Of a DNA stretch of 64,000 bases, positions 27,361-36,167 are shown one piece after another. The position numbers were made by a program, and so were the translations under genes. Within the stretch, counting starts at the first letter, position 1; every line of letters starts with the position of its first letter. The notes under the pieces are model-generated. The model ran no database searches. It was given only the letters and a program-made list of their open reading frames with translations, and was not told the origin of the DNA. This DNA comes from Chitinophaga sp. (GTDB lineage Bacteria > Bacteroidota > Bacteroidia > Chitinophagales > Chitinophagaceae): NCBI RefSeq assembly GCF_017745275.1, contig NZ_JAGHZS010000013.1:60403-124402 (forward strand), given 5' to 3'.

Positions 27361-29011
27361 AACATACGCAGCGCACCCACATTATAAAGCTCCCCGTGGT
27401 CCGCAGTTGCACGCTAAATCATGGCAAACCGAAGCGCCGTTGCGCATGTTGCTCAATAACCTCGATGCAGAAGTAGCTGAAAACCCCGATGAACTGGTGG
27501 TGTACGGCGGTATCGGTCAGGCAGCACGTAACCGCGAATCACTGCAAAAAATTATTGAAATATTACTGGAGCTGGATGATCATCACTCTTTACTGGTGCA
27601 ATCCGGTAAACCGGTAGGTATTGTTCGTACGCATCCGCAGGCTCCGCGTGTTATGCTGGCCAACAGTAACCTGGTGCCTAAATGGGCCACCTGGGAACAC
27701 TTCAACGAGCTGCGTGCAAAAGGTTTGATGATGTACGGCCAGATGACCGCCGGTAGCTGGATCTATATCGGTACACAAGGTATCCTGCAGGGAACCTATG
27801 AAACCTTTATGGAGTGCGGCCGCCAGCATTTCAATGGCAACCTCGCCGGCAAGTTACTGGTTACCGCAGGTATTGGCGGTATGGGTGGCGCACAGCCACT
27901 GGCCGCTACCATGGCCGGTGCGGTGTTTATTGGCGCCGACATTGATCCTACCCGTATTCAGAAAAGACTGGATACCCGCTACATTGATCGCATGACTTAT
28001 TCCTACGAGGAAGCCATCCAGTGGGCGAAAGAAGCGCAGGCCAAAGGTCAGGCGCTGTCTATTGGTTTGGTAAGTGATGCCGGTGATATGCTGGAAAGGA
28101 TGTTGAAAGATAACATCATCCCGGATATCCTGACCGATCAAACTTCTGCCCATGATCCGCTGAACGGCTATGTGCCTAACGGTATCACACTGGCGGAAGC
28201 ACTGGCGCTGCGTAAAAGCGATGCGGTGAAGTATCGGGAGCTGTCGCTGAAAAGCATGGCCCGCCACGTAGGCCTGATGTTGCAGTTGCAGCAAAAAGGT
28301 GCGGTCACTTTTGACTATGGTAACAACCTGCGTGAGTTTGCCCGTGAAGGTGGTGAACCCAATGCCTTCAACTTCCCCGGATTCACCCCGGCGTATATCC
28401 GTCCGCTGTTCTGCGAAGGAAAAGGACCGTTCCGCTGGGTAGCACTTTCTGGCGATCCGGAAGATATTTATACCACAGACCAGGCGCTGATAGAGGCGTT
28501 CCCGGAAAATACCCACCTGATCAACTGGCTGAAAGAAGCCCGGGAGAAAGTGGCGTTCCAGGGATTACCTGCCCGCATTTGCTGGCTGGGACTGGGCGAA
28601 AGAGAAAAAGCAGGCCGCATTTTTAATGAGCTGGTGAGAACCGGTAAAGTGAAAGCACCGATTGTGATTGGTCGTGATCACCTCGACTGTGGCTCTGTAG
28701 CGTCTCCTAACCGGGAAACAGAATCCATGAAAGATGGTTCCGATGCGGTGAGCGACTGGACGCTACTCAACCTGATGGCCAATACCGGTGGCGGTGCTAC
28801 CTGGGTATCCTTCCATCATGGTGGTGGTGTGGGTATGGGTTACTCTCAACATGCCGGCATGGTAGTACTGGCCGATGGTACCGACCGTGCAGCAGATTGC
28901 CTGAGCCGTGTGTTGTTTAACGATCCAGCCCTTGGTATTTTCCGTCATGCCGATGCCGGTTATGAAAAGGCACAGGAATGGGGAAAGAAATTTAACATCA
29001 ATATTTACTAA
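27338..29011 (+). CDS. hutU: Urocanate hydratase
   Basis: Converts urocanate to imidazolonepropionate with tightly bound NAD+. It has 557 residues. YGGIGQAARN near residue 50, the nucleotide-binding GGMGGAQPLAATMAGAV near 180 and the active-site DCGSVASPNRETESMKDGSDAVSDW near 450 are typical. The start is 23 bp inside the hutH end. The TAA stop is immediately followed by element A5. Confidence 0.96.
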   Translation: MTSSDFIKTYAAHPHYKAPRGPQLHAKSWQTEAPLRMLLNNLDAEVAENPDELVVYGGIGQAARNRESLQKIIEILLELDDHHSLLVQSGKPVGIVRTHPQAPRVMLANSNLVPKWATWEHFNELRAKGLMMYGQMTAGSWIYIGTQGILQGTYETFMECGRQHFNGNLAGKLLVTAGIGGMGGAQPLAATMAGAVFIGADIDPTRIQKRLDTRYIDRMTYSYEEAIQWAKEAQAKGQALSIGLVSDAGDMLERMLKDNIIPDILTDQTSAHDPLNGYVPNGITLAEALALRKSDAVKYRELSLKSMARHVGLMLQLQQKGAVTFDYGNNLREFAREGGEPNAFNFPGFTPAYIRPLFCEGKGPFRWVALSGDPEDIYTTDQALIEAFPENTHLINWLKEAREKVAFQGLPARICWLGLGEREKAGRIFNELVRTGKVKAPIVIGRDHLDCGSVASPNRETESMKDGSDAVSDWTLLNLMANTGGGATWVSFHHGGGVGMGYSQHAGMVVLADGTDRAADCLSRVLFNDPALGIFRHADAGYEKAQEWGKKFNINIY

Positions 29012-29119
29012 GCTTTTAGCAGCTAGCTTTTAGCTTTTAGCAAATGCAGCGAAGATTAATATAACAGGGTCTCCGCTGTATCTGCTAAAAGCTAAAAGCT
29101 AGCTGCTAAAAGCTAAAAA
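29011..29119. repeat. Family A heptad inverted repeat (A5)
   Basis: Fills the hutU-hutI spacer. The left arm is AGC-heptads with the core AGCAAATGCAGCGAAGA; the right arm is the complement with small changes (TCTCCGCTGTATCTGCTAAAAGC). It shares a base with the hutU TAA stop and ends about 10 nt before the hutI start. It lies inside a co-directional operon, so any termination must be partial. Confidence 0.9.
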
Positions 29120-29129
29120 GCAACAGCTA

Positions 29130-30359
29130 ATGAAAACCTTACTCGGTCCATTTGCACAGATGCTTCCTATGACGGGATTATCGCTGAAAGGCACGTTGCA
29201 GGATGAACAGTTAGCGGTAATAGAAAAAGGCGGGGTAGTATTGGAAGATGGGGAAATCATTGCCGTAGCGGATTATAAGTCATTGCTCAAAAAGTATCCG
29301 GACAGCGAAATTGCTTTCATCGATACGCCAATGGTGCTGTTGCCCGGCTTTATTGACTGTCATACACATATCTGTTACGATGGTACCCGCAACCGTGATT
29401 ACGCCATGCGTATAGCCGGTAAGAGTTACCTGGAAATTGCACGTGCGGGTGGCGGCATATGGGATTCTGTCACTAAAACACGTATAGCCGATATCGTTAC
29501 ACTCACGGAGAATACGGTGGCGCGTGCTAACCGTCACCTGAAAGAAGGGGTAACTACCATAGAGGTGAAGAGTGGCTATGGGCTTAACCTGGAGGGGGAG
29601 CTGAAAATGCTGCGCGCCATACAACAGGCGGGCCTGCACACCAAAGCTACGCTGATCAGCACCTGCCTGGCCGCACACATGAAGCCACGTGACTACACTG
29701 GTTCGGAAACGGAATACCTGCAATGGGTGTCTGACGAACTGCTGCCGTTATTGCAACAGGAGCAGTTAACAAACCGCGTGGATATTTTCATCGAGGAAAC
29801 CGCTTTCTCAGTGGATGCAGCCACGGTATTTCTGAAGCAGGCGATGCAGCAGGGCTTTGCGGCCACGGTGCATGCCGACCAGTTCAGCGCCGGCGGAGCA
29901 GCAGTAGCCGTAAATACCGGCGCCTTATCTGCCGACCACCTGGAGGCCAGCAATGAAAAAGAAATTGCTTTACTCGCAAATTCAAATACAGTTGCTGTAG
30001 TTTTGCCGGGTGCTTCATTAGGGTTGGGGATGCAATATGCACCCGCCAGGAAGTTGCTGAATGCGGGCGCCAGTGTGGCCATTGCCAGCGACTGGAACCC
30101 AGGGTCCGCGCCTATGGGCGATTTGCTGATCCAGGCAGCCGTAATGAGTGCCGCAGAAAAATTATCCACAGCAGAAGTGCTGGCAGCGCTTACCGTAAGA
30201 GCTGCCCCTGCATTACAACTGAAAGATGCAGGTATGATGCTGGCCGGATACGCCGCGGACCTGCAGGCTTATCCAACCAGCGACTACCGTGATATCCTCT
30301 ATTACCAGGGGAAGATGAAACCTGCTATGGTGTGGAAAAAAGGAGAATTAGTATCGTAA
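29130..30359 (+). CDS. hutI: Imidazolonepropionase
   Basis: Third histidine-degradation step, opening the imidazolone ring to N-formimino-glutamate. It has 409 residues. The amidohydrolase metal motif is FIDCHTHICYDGTRNRDY near residue 75-95, and HADQFSAGGA near 250, DHLEASN near 280 and ASDWNPGS near 335 complete the metal and substrate sites. Start chosen at the ATG right after element A5. Ends 3 nt before hutG. Confidence 0.96.
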   Translation: MKTLLGPFAQMLPMTGLSLKGTLQDEQLAVIEKGGVVLEDGEIIAVADYKSLLKKYPDSEIAFIDTPMVLLPGFIDCHTHICYDGTRNRDYAMRIAGKSYLEIARAGGGIWDSVTKTRIADIVTLTENTVARANRHLKEGVTTIEVKSGYGLNLEGELKMLRAIQQAGLHTKATLISTCLAAHMKPRDYTGSETEYLQWVSDELLPLLQQEQLTNRVDIFIEETAFSVDAATVFLKQAMQQGFAATVHADQFSAGGAAVAVNTGALSADHLEASNEKEIALLANSNTVAVVLPGASLGLGMQYAPARKLLNAGASVAIASDWNPGSAPMGDLLIQAAVMSAAEKLSTAEVLAALTVRAAPALQLKDAGMMLAGYAADLQAYPTSDYRDILYYQGKMKPAMVWKKGELVS

Positions 30360-30362
30360 TGT

Positions 30363-31367
30363 ATGATAACAAAGGATAGCTATCAGCCAACGGCCGCCAA
30401 TGTATGGACCGGACGTATAGATGGAACAACGCCCGACCTGTTGCGTTGGCACCAGGTCATCAGCGTAGTGGACCTGTTGCAGGGCGCATTGCCTGTACTG
30501 CCACCACAAGGCAAAGGAATTATATTGCTGGGCTTTGCCTGTGATGAGGGGGTGCGCCGTAACAAAGGCAGAACCGGTGCAGTTGCAGGTCCCGCAGCAT
30601 TGAGGAAAGCCATCGCCAACTTCCCCGTTCATTTCAGTGAACAAACCGTAATACTGGATGCCGGAGATATTCTTTGTGTAGATGGTGAGCTGGAAAACGC
30701 CCAACAGGTGCTGAGTGAAGCAGTACATGCTATCCTCACTGCCGGATATCTGCCACTGCTGCTGGGTGGTGGTCATGAAATTACGTATGGTCATGCCAGT
30801 GGGTTGCGCCGTTTTGCGGGCAGGCAGAAGGTTGGCTTTATCAACTTTGACGCACATTTCGATATCCGTGTACCAGAGGAAGCTGGTGCCAGCTCTGGTA
30901 CCGGGTTCTGGCAACTATCGCAGGACTGTAAGCAGTCCGGCACCCCATTTAATTATCTCGCACTGGGTATCCAGAAAAACGGGAATACCCGGCAGTTGTT
31001 TAACATAGCGGGAGAAGCAGATGCCACTTACGTGAGCGCAGATGCTTTCCATCTGCAGGATAAAGACACTTTATTTGCTGCTATCCAGCATTTCCTGGGA
31101 CAGGTGGATAAAGTATACCTGACCACCTGTTTAGATGTATTTGCGGCACCTTTTGCACCTGGCGTAAGTGCTACGGCCTATAATGGTATTATGCCCGGAG
31201 GCTTATTCCTCCAGTGCTACCGCCGGATATTGCAAAGTGGAAAAGTAGCAGCTACAGATATTGCAGAATTGAATCCTTCATTGGATATAGATAATCGTAC
31301 CGCTAAACTGGCGGCCTCCCTGATCTTTGAAATTGTGATGGCTTATTCGGGGGAAGAACCGTTTTAG
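30363..31367 (+). CDS. hutG: Formimidoylglutamase
   Basis: Arginase-family hydrolase, 334 residues, converting formimino-glutamate to glutamate and formamide, the last step of the pathway. Manganese-binding marks are GGGHEITYGHASG near residue 140, NFDAHFDIR near 165 and LDVFAAPFAPG near 265. The final codons and the TAG stop lie in element D1. It starts 3 bp after hutI. The four hut enzymes form a complete pathway in order. Confidence 0.93.
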   Translation: MITKDSYQPTAANVWTGRIDGTTPDLLRWHQVISVVDLLQGALPVLPPQGKGIILLGFACDEGVRRNKGRTGAVAGPAALRKAIANFPVHFSEQTVILDAGDILCVDGELENAQQVLSEAVHAILTAGYLPLLLGGGHEITYGHASGLRRFAGRQKVGFINFDAHFDIRVPEEAGASSGTGFWQLSQDCKQSGTPFNYLALGIQKNGNTRQLFNIAGEADATYVSADAFHLQDKDTLFAAIQHFLGQVDKVYLTTCLDVFAAPFAPGVSATAYNGIMPGGLFLQCYRRILQSGKVAATDIAELNPSLDIDNRTAKLAASLIFEIVMAYSGEEPF

Positions 31368-31434
31368 TCTCGCAAAGAAGCAAAGGAGCGGAGATAATTT
31401 TCTTTTGCTTCTTTGCTTCTTTGCGAGACTAAAA
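31362..31434. repeat. Family D inverted repeat with stop codons at both ends (D1)
   Basis: The left arm begins TTTTAGTCTCGCAAAGAAGC, and the right arm is its complement with 27 of 28 bases matching. The arms use about 8 bp units (GCAAAGAA). The TAG inside TTTTAGTCTCGC is the hutG stop on the plus strand and the CHAD-gene stop on the minus strand. The loop is about 17 nt. Family A-like heptads continue at 31431-31451 inside the CHAD gene. Confidence 0.92.
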
Positions 31435-32259
31435 GCTAATGACTAAAAGCTCCTTCAACTGCTTCGAACACAGTGCCAGTTGCTCTTTCATATCTACCTG
31501 TAGTAATTGTACCAGTTGTGATGCATTCACCGGCAATACAATTTTCTCCTTCTTCAGTTGTGCTATCGTAGCTTTTGTAAATAATAATAATTCACTGGTA
31601 TCATGCCATTGTCCTAATAGTTCGCCGGCCTTTTTGGTGTGTGGAATCAGCACTTCGGTTTGATGGGAGGGAAGCACCTGTTCCATGATAGTGAGTTGGT
31701 AGTATAATGATTTGGTATCTTTCCTTACGCTGTGCCATACGTCGTGATGCGCCCTGCTGGCTGGCGGAGTAATGCGCTGGTGTTGTTGTTGCAGGTATTT
31801 TTCCAATGCAATGGTAGCTGCAACTGCATCTATATCAGCAATAGCTTCTTTAAATTTTTCCGGCAGGGTCCCTAACTGCTTCAGGGAGCTATGCTTCACA
31901 GTGGCTTGTAGCAGTGTATTAGCCGTAGTTTGTTTATTGCGTAATAATAAATGAGCAAAAGCGAAACGCCATTTGACTTTTAGTTCATAGCTGCGCAGGT
32001 GTTTTTCCTGCAGGTGCGTATCCCGGGCAGCCCCACCCACGGCCTGTATCAACCGTACCGCGCGCAGATGCTTACCAGCACCGAAGCTGTAACCCGGTAG
32101 TTGCTTTGCCAGGGCAAAAAAGGCACGAAGTTTTTTCACGCCTACCCGTAACACATGCACGGCATCGGCATCGCCGGGAACCTGCTGTAGCGTAGTATAG
32201 GCGGCAATAACATTGTCGCATTCCCTGCGGAGATAGTGATATAAAGCAGCGTGTAGCAT
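31429..32259 (-). CDS. CHAD domain-containing protein
   Basis: A 276-residue all-helical protein of the CHAD family. Conserved His and basic residues are spread along it (VHVLRVGVKKLRAFF near residue 35, HHDVWHSVRKDTKSLYYQL near 180), matching the polyphosphate-binding surface of the family. There is no CYTH domain attached. Its C-terminal LLVISF and TAG stop are encoded by family A-like heptads next to element D1, so the native end may have been replaced. No polyphosphate kinase gene is nearby. Confidence 0.85.
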   Translation of the reverse strand: MLHAALYHYLRRECDNVIAAYTTLQQVPGDADAVHVLRVGVKKLRAFFALAKQLPGYSFGAGKHLRAVRLIQAVGGAARDTHLQEKHLRSYELKVKWRFAFAHLLLRNKQTTANTLLQATVKHSSLKQLGTLPEKFKEAIADIDAVAATIALEKYLQQQHQRITPPASRAHHDVWHSVRKDTKSLYYQLTIMEQVLPSHQTEVLIPHTKKAGELLGQWHDTSELLLFTKATIAQLKKEKIVLPVNASQLVQLLQVDMKEQLALCSKQLKELLVISF

Positions 32260-32314
32260 CTCTCTAAAGATAAAATAAAATTTCCGGCCCTGACCGGAAA
32301 CTGAATAATTTCAA

Positions 32315-32322
32315 TATTTTTG
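32315..32322 (+). promoter_or_regulatory. Putative -7 element of the first secreted paralog gene
   Basis: TATTTTTG matches the Bacteroidota TAnnTTTG -7 consensus and lies 17 bp before the ATG at 32340. No good -33 TTTG is visible upstream, so the call is tentative. Confidence 0.45.
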
Positions 32323-32339
32323 CGTCAAATTGTTATGTT

Positions 32340-32927
32340 ATGCAACTAATCCCAAAAGTAGCAGTTACCGTACTGCTGGCAATGCTTTGTATTCCCGCCA
32401 TCGCGCAAAAAATTAAACTGGTAGACGGCGACCTCGCTACCCTGAAAGATCAAAAAGAAATCAATGTGGAATTCACGTATGATCATCTGTCTGTAGGCAA
32501 AGACAGCGAAGAAGATTATATAAAGAAGAAAACAACGGAGTACAACAACAAGGAAGCCGGAAAAGGCGACACCTGGGCCAAAGCCTGGAAAGACGATCGT
32601 GCCAACAGGTTTGAACCTAAATTTGAAGAATTGTTCAATGAGAATGGAGATCTCAAAGCTGGTAAATTCCCTAATGCAAAGTACACCCTGGTTTTTCACA
32701 CCACTTTTATTGAACCTGGATTTAATGTAGGAGTAGCCCGTAAAAACTCTTATATCGATGCAGAAATCAGTATTGTAGAAACAGCTAACCCGGGTAAAGT
32801 GGTGGCTAAAATATCGCTCGATAATGCGCCAGGTCGTATGATGGGCTTCGATTTTGACACCGGCATGCGGATCATGGAATCTTATGCAGTAGCAGGAAAA
32901 AAACTCGCTAAGTTTATAGAGAAATAA
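32340..32927 (+). CDS. Conserved secreted protein of unknown function, paralog 1
   Basis: A 195-residue protein with a signal peptide (cleavage near residue 22, AIAQ). The mature part starts KIKLVDG and contains EYNNKEAGKGDTWAKAWKDDRANRFEPKFEELFNENGDL, YTLVFHTTFIEPGFNVGVARK, and a C-terminal GFDFDTGMRIMESYAVAGKKLAKFIEK. I do not recognise the family. It is adjacent to a paralog with about half identical residues, which shares all these segments. A terminator hairpin follows. Confidence 0.8.
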   Translation: MQLIPKVAVTVLLAMLCIPAIAQKIKLVDGDLATLKDQKEINVEFTYDHLSVGKDSEEDYIKKKTTEYNNKEAGKGDTWAKAWKDDRANRFEPKFEELFNENGDLKAGKFPNAKYTLVFHTTFIEPGFNVGVARKNSYIDAEISIVETANPGKVVAKISLDNAPGRMMGFDFDTGMRIMESYAVAGKKLAKFIEK

Positions 32928-32943
32928 AATGGATTAACATCGT

Positions 32944-32978
32944 ATCGCCGGGGCTACAAGATAAGCTCCGGCGATTTT
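32944..32978 (+). terminator. Intrinsic terminator after paralog 1
   Basis: ATCGCCGGGGCT and AGCTCCGGCGAT form a 12 bp stem with one wobble around an 8 nt loop, followed by TTTT. It lies 17 nt after the stop. Confidence 0.85.
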
Positions 32979-33026
32979 GTATATAAAATACAACTTTCTT
33001 TGTAGCGAGATATATTACATAAGTTA

Positions 33027-33034
33027 TAAGTTTG
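33027..33034 (+). promoter_or_regulatory. Putative -7 element of the second secreted paralog gene
   Basis: TAAGTTTG matches TAnnTTTG and lies 18 bp before the ATG at 33053. A TTTG at 32999-33002 is a possible -33 element, though the 24 bp gap is longer than usual. Confidence 0.5.
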
Positions 33035-33052
33035 CACAAAACTTATACCTAT

Positions 33053-33661
33053 ATGAAATTAATCCCCAGGACCTTGTCTCTGGTAACCCTCCTTGCGATC
33101 GGCGTTTCAGCAAGCGCACAAAAGATCAAACTAGTAGAAGGTAGCCTCGGTGTACTGAAAGGTCAAACCCAAATGAATGTAATCTATAACTACGACAGCT
33201 TAGGCGTTGGAAAATTTGCCAATGAAGCAGATTACATTGAAAAAAAAGTAACAGAGTACAATAAGAAAGAACCCGGTCGTGGAGATAGCTGGGTGAAAGC
33301 CTGGAAGTCTGACAGAGCCCGGAGATTTGAACCTAAATTCAATGACCTGTTTAATGAATATGGTGATCTGAAATTGGGTAAAAGCAAAAAAGCGAAGTAT
33401 ACGCTGATTTTGAAAACTACCTTTGTTGAGCCGGGCTGGAATATTGGAATATCCCGTAAGAAAGCGTCTGTTAATACAGAAGCTTTGATCGTTCCCAATG
33501 AAGATCTTACAAAAGTATTAGCGAGAGTAACCATTACCAAAGCACCAGGCGGTACTTTCGGTGGATACGATTTTGATACCGGTACCCGTATAGCAGAATC
33601 TTATGCTATCACCGGTAAAAAACTTGCGAAGTTCATTAAGAAGAAAGCTAAGAAAGGCTAA
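33053..33661 (+). CDS. Conserved secreted protein of unknown function, paralog 2
   Basis: A 202-residue protein. Start taken at the ATG that gives a signal peptide ending ASAQ (near residue 23); an upstream in-frame TTG would place seven residues before it. The mature part parallels paralog 1: KIKLVEG, KAWKSDRARRFEPKFNDLFNEYGDL, YTLILKTTFVEPGWNIGISRK, GYDFDTGTRIAESYAITGKKLAKFIKKK. It has its own putative -7 element and terminator, so the pair looks like a tandem duplication with independent transcription. Function unknown. Confidence 0.8.
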   Translation: MKLIPRTLSLVTLLAIGVSASAQKIKLVEGSLGVLKGQTQMNVIYNYDSLGVGKFANEADYIEKKVTEYNKKEPGRGDSWVKAWKSDRARRFEPKFNDLFNEYGDLKLGKSKKAKYTLILKTTFVEPGWNIGISRKKASVNTEALIVPNEDLTKVLARVTITKAPGGTFGGYDFDTGTRIAESYAITGKKLAKFIKKKAKKG

Positions 33662-33668
33662 TATGGAG

Positions 33669-33699
33669 AAGGGCTGACAAATGATTGTCAGCCCTTTTT
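33669..33699. terminator. Bidirectional terminator between paralog 2 and purU
   Basis: GGGCTGACA and TGTCAGCCC form a 9 bp stem with a 6 nt loop, then TTTTT. An A-rich left flank allows use from the minus-strand purU gene too, whose stop is at 33705. Confidence 0.8.
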
Positions 33700-33704
33700 C
33701 TTTA

Positions 33705-34574
33705 TCAGAATACAATTGTTTTGTTACCATGTAAAATCACGCGGTGGCTCACATGTGCTTTTACTGCCCTGGTCAGCACCTGCCGCTCAATATCACGGCC
33801 CAGCATCACCAGGTCTTCTACGGTATGCTTATGGCTTACCCTTGCTACATCCTGCTCAATAATAGGCCCTTCGTCCAGTTCATTGGTCACATAGTGGGCA
33901 GTGGCACCAATCAGCTTAACGCCTCTCGTATAGGCGTTAAGGTAAGGTCTGGCGCCAGCAAACGCGGGCAAAAAGGAGTGATGAATATTAATGATGCGTT
34001 GTGGATAAATACTGACAAACTCCGGAGATAATATTTGCATGTATCTTGCCAACACCGTGAAATCAATATGATGCTCTTCCAGCAGCCGGATTGCCGTACG
34101 TTCCTGTAGCACTTTGGTAGTGCTGGTAACCGGGAGGTAATGAAACGGAATATCCATAGCGGTGCACTCTTTTTCCAACAACGAATGATTGGAAATAACG
34201 AGCGGAATATCAACAGGTAATTCCCCGCTTTTCCATCTCCATAAAAGCTCCAGCAGGCAATGATCATAGGCAGATACCATGATAGCCATCCGCATCCGCT
34301 GGTCGCTGTAATTAATTTTCCAGTCCATTTGTAACGGGGTGGCTACCTGCTGCTGAAAAGCGGTTTCCAGCTCGGACTTGTCCAACTGATCGAGCTGGAA
34401 TTCCATGCGCATAAAAAATAAACCTTCCCGGGGATCGGTACTGTGTTGACTTGCATCAAGTATATTTGCACCCAATTGGTATAGGAACTGGGATACGCCC
34501 GCTACTATGCCGGGACGATCAGGACAGCAAATAAGTAAACACGCAGTAGTGTTAGGAGCGTTTTCTTTTGACAT
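33705..34574 (-). CDS. purU: Formyltetrahydrofolate deformylase
   Basis: Hydrolyses 10-formyl-THF to formate and THF, balancing one-carbon pools. It has 289 residues. The N-terminal ACT domain (LLICCPDRPGIVAGVSQFL, about 12-85) is followed by the formyltransferase fold with VISNH near residue 130 and the catalytic region LARYMQILSPEF...INIHHSFLPAFAGARPY near 195-225. A link to the neighbouring genes is not apparent. Its start codon overlaps the divergent phosphoesterase frame only if that gene is given an upstream TTG. Confidence 0.95.
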   Translation of the reverse strand: MSKENAPNTTACLLICCPDRPGIVAGVSQFLYQLGANILDASQHSTDPREGLFFMRMEFQLDQLDKSELETAFQQQVATPLQMDWKINYSDQRMRMAIMVSAYDHCLLELLWRWKSGELPVDIPLVISNHSLLEKECTAMDIPFHYLPVTSTTKVLQERTAIRLLEEHHIDFTVLARYMQILSPEFVSIYPQRIINIHHSFLPAFAGARPYLNAYTRGVKLIGATAHYVTNELDEGPIIEQDVARVSHKHTVEDLVMLGRDIERQVLTRAVKAHVSHRVILHGNKTIVF

Positions 34575-34600
34575 ATAACTACCAAATTAATATTTCTCCC

Positions 34601-35092
34601 TTGAAAAAAATAGGACTCATGTCGGATACGCATAGTTATTTGCATCCGCAGGTATTTAAATACTTTGAAGACGTGGATGAAATCTGGCATGCCGGCGATA
34701 TTGGAAATGTGGAACTGGCAGATAAACTCGAAGCGTTTAAACCATTCAGGGCCGTGTTCGGTAATATCGACGGTGCGGATATCCGTATCCGTTACCCGGA
34801 AACCCTGCGCTTTAACCTGGAGGGAGTAGAGGTGATGATGACACATATTGGTGGTTATCCGGGGAAATATGCCCCCGGTGTAAAGGAACAGCTACAACGA
34901 CATCCTGCCAAACTCTTTATCAGCGGGCATTCCCATATTCTGAAAGTAATGCCTGATGCGGCACTGCATTTGTTGCACATGAATCCCGGGGCATGTGGGC
35001 AACAAGGATGGCATAAAGTGAAAACTCTCCTGCGCTTTCAACTGGACGCAGGCAATATTCAACAGTTGGAAGTCGTTGAACTACCTGGCTGA
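34601..35092 (+). CDS. YfcE/MJ0936-type metallophosphoesterase
   Basis: A small calcineurin-like phosphoesterase. The metal-binding motifs are SDTH near the N-terminus, GDIGN, GNID, the MTHIGG strand and ISGHSH. I propose the TTG at 34601 as start, because the family begins KKIGLMSDTH and the ATG at 34619 would delete the first beta-strand. A TTG at 34568 adds eleven non-conserved residues and overlaps purU. The substrate is unknown; phosphodiesters are typical. Length about 163 residues. Confidence 0.82.
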   Translation: MKKIGLMSDTHSYLHPQVFKYFEDVDEIWHAGDIGNVELADKLEAFKPFRAVFGNIDGADIRIRYPETLRFNLEGVEVMMTHIGGYPGKYAPGVKEQLQRHPAKLFISGHSHILKVMPDAALHLLHMNPGACGQQGWHKVKTLLRFQLDAGNIQQLEVVELPG

Positions 35093-35114
35093 TCTAAATT
35101 AACCTACAACAGTT

Positions 35115-36167
35115 ATGAATCTACGAATTATAGTATGGGGCATCATATTGCTAACCGGAACTACGCAACTACAGGCGCAGGGAAGGTTTTGGAAATGGTT
35201 GAAAACCGAAAATGACACGGCATATATAGAAGACCATACGGAAGATATCACCGCCAGGCTCTATGGGTCGCGTAAATATACCAAGTTTGATATCATTGAC
35301 CGTAAGCAGAAGAAAGATATTTTATACCGCCCCAATACGCCGTTTAACATCGGTTTTGGCGCTAACTATCGCTTCGTGGGATTGAACCTGGGCTTTAATC
35401 TGCCATTCATTAACCGGCAGAATGACAAATACGGCAATACAAAATACATCGATCTCCAGTCACATATTTATCTGCGTAAAATTGTGGTAGACTTTTATGG
35501 CCAATATTATAAAGGCTACTATGTTGCCAATCCTGAAAAGGTATTTGGTAAGGAATATGCTGCGCTCCATCCTTACCCGCAGCGGCCGGATATCCGGAAC
35601 ATTGATTTCGGACTCAATGTGCAGTATATTTTCAACGATAAACGTTTTTCCTACCGGGCACCTAACCTGCAGAATGAATACCAAAAGAAAAGCGCCGGCT
35701 CTTTCCTCTTAGGCGGCGAAATGTTTTTAGGAAGAATAAAAGGAGATTCTTCTCTCATACCTTCCAATATGGCGGATACCTTTTTCCTGCGGGATGAACA
35801 CTATTACAAAACGGGCATCTCTTCGCTGGCGGCCAATGCGGGGTATGCATATACTTTTGTTGTTAAACAGCATTTCTTTTTATCGCTGTCGCTTACTTCC
35901 GGGTTGGGTGGAAATGTTACCAGTCTTTTCATGGAAAACGGCACTATCAGCCGCAAAGTAGGTGTTCAGTTCAGTAATACCGTGCGGGCCTCCCTGGGCT
36001 ACAATTCCAGCCGTTACTTTGCAGGGATACACTATGTAGCCATGACCACCCGCAGTGGTATGCCGATACCAAATACCTATCAGACATTTGGTACCGGTAA
36101 CTTCAGGGTGAGCCTGGTGCGCAGGTTTACGCTTGAAAAGCCGTTATGGAAAACACGTTCTATTTAG
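35115..36167 (+). CDS. DUF4421 family protein, probable outer-membrane beta-barrel
   Basis: A 350-residue protein with a signal peptide (cleavage near residue 22, LQAQG). Residues 25-65 have the DUF4421-like FWKWLKTENDTAYIEDHTEDITARLYGSRKYT. The rest has alternating aromatic and polar strands (FGANYRFVGLNLGFNL, DLQSHIYLRKIVVDFYGQYYKGYY, SSRYFAGIHYVAM) and loops expected for a beta-barrel. Function unknown. It ends inside the stop region of the convergent LOG gene (4 bp overlap). Confidence 0.8.
   Translation: MNLRIIVWGIILLTGTTQLQAQGRFWKWLKTENDTAYIEDHTEDITARLYGSRKYTKFDIIDRKQKKDILYRPNTPFNIGFGANYRFVGLNLGFNLPFINRQNDKYGNTKYIDLQSHIYLRKIVVDFYGQYYKGYYVANPEKVFGKEYAALHPYPQRPDIRNIDFGLNVQYIFNDKRFSYRAPNLQNEYQKKSAGSFLLGGEMFLGRIKGDSSLIPSNMADTFFLRDEHYYKTGISSLAANAGYAYTFVVKQHFFLSLSLTSGLGGNVTSLFMENGTISRKVGVQFSNTVRASLGYNSSRYFAGIHYVAMTTRSGMPIPNTYQTFGTGNFRVSLVRRFTLEKPLWKTRSI

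Noticed and set aside
27854..28516. 220-residue minus-strand open frame inside hutU
   Set aside because: Antisense to a well-supported gene, no motifs.
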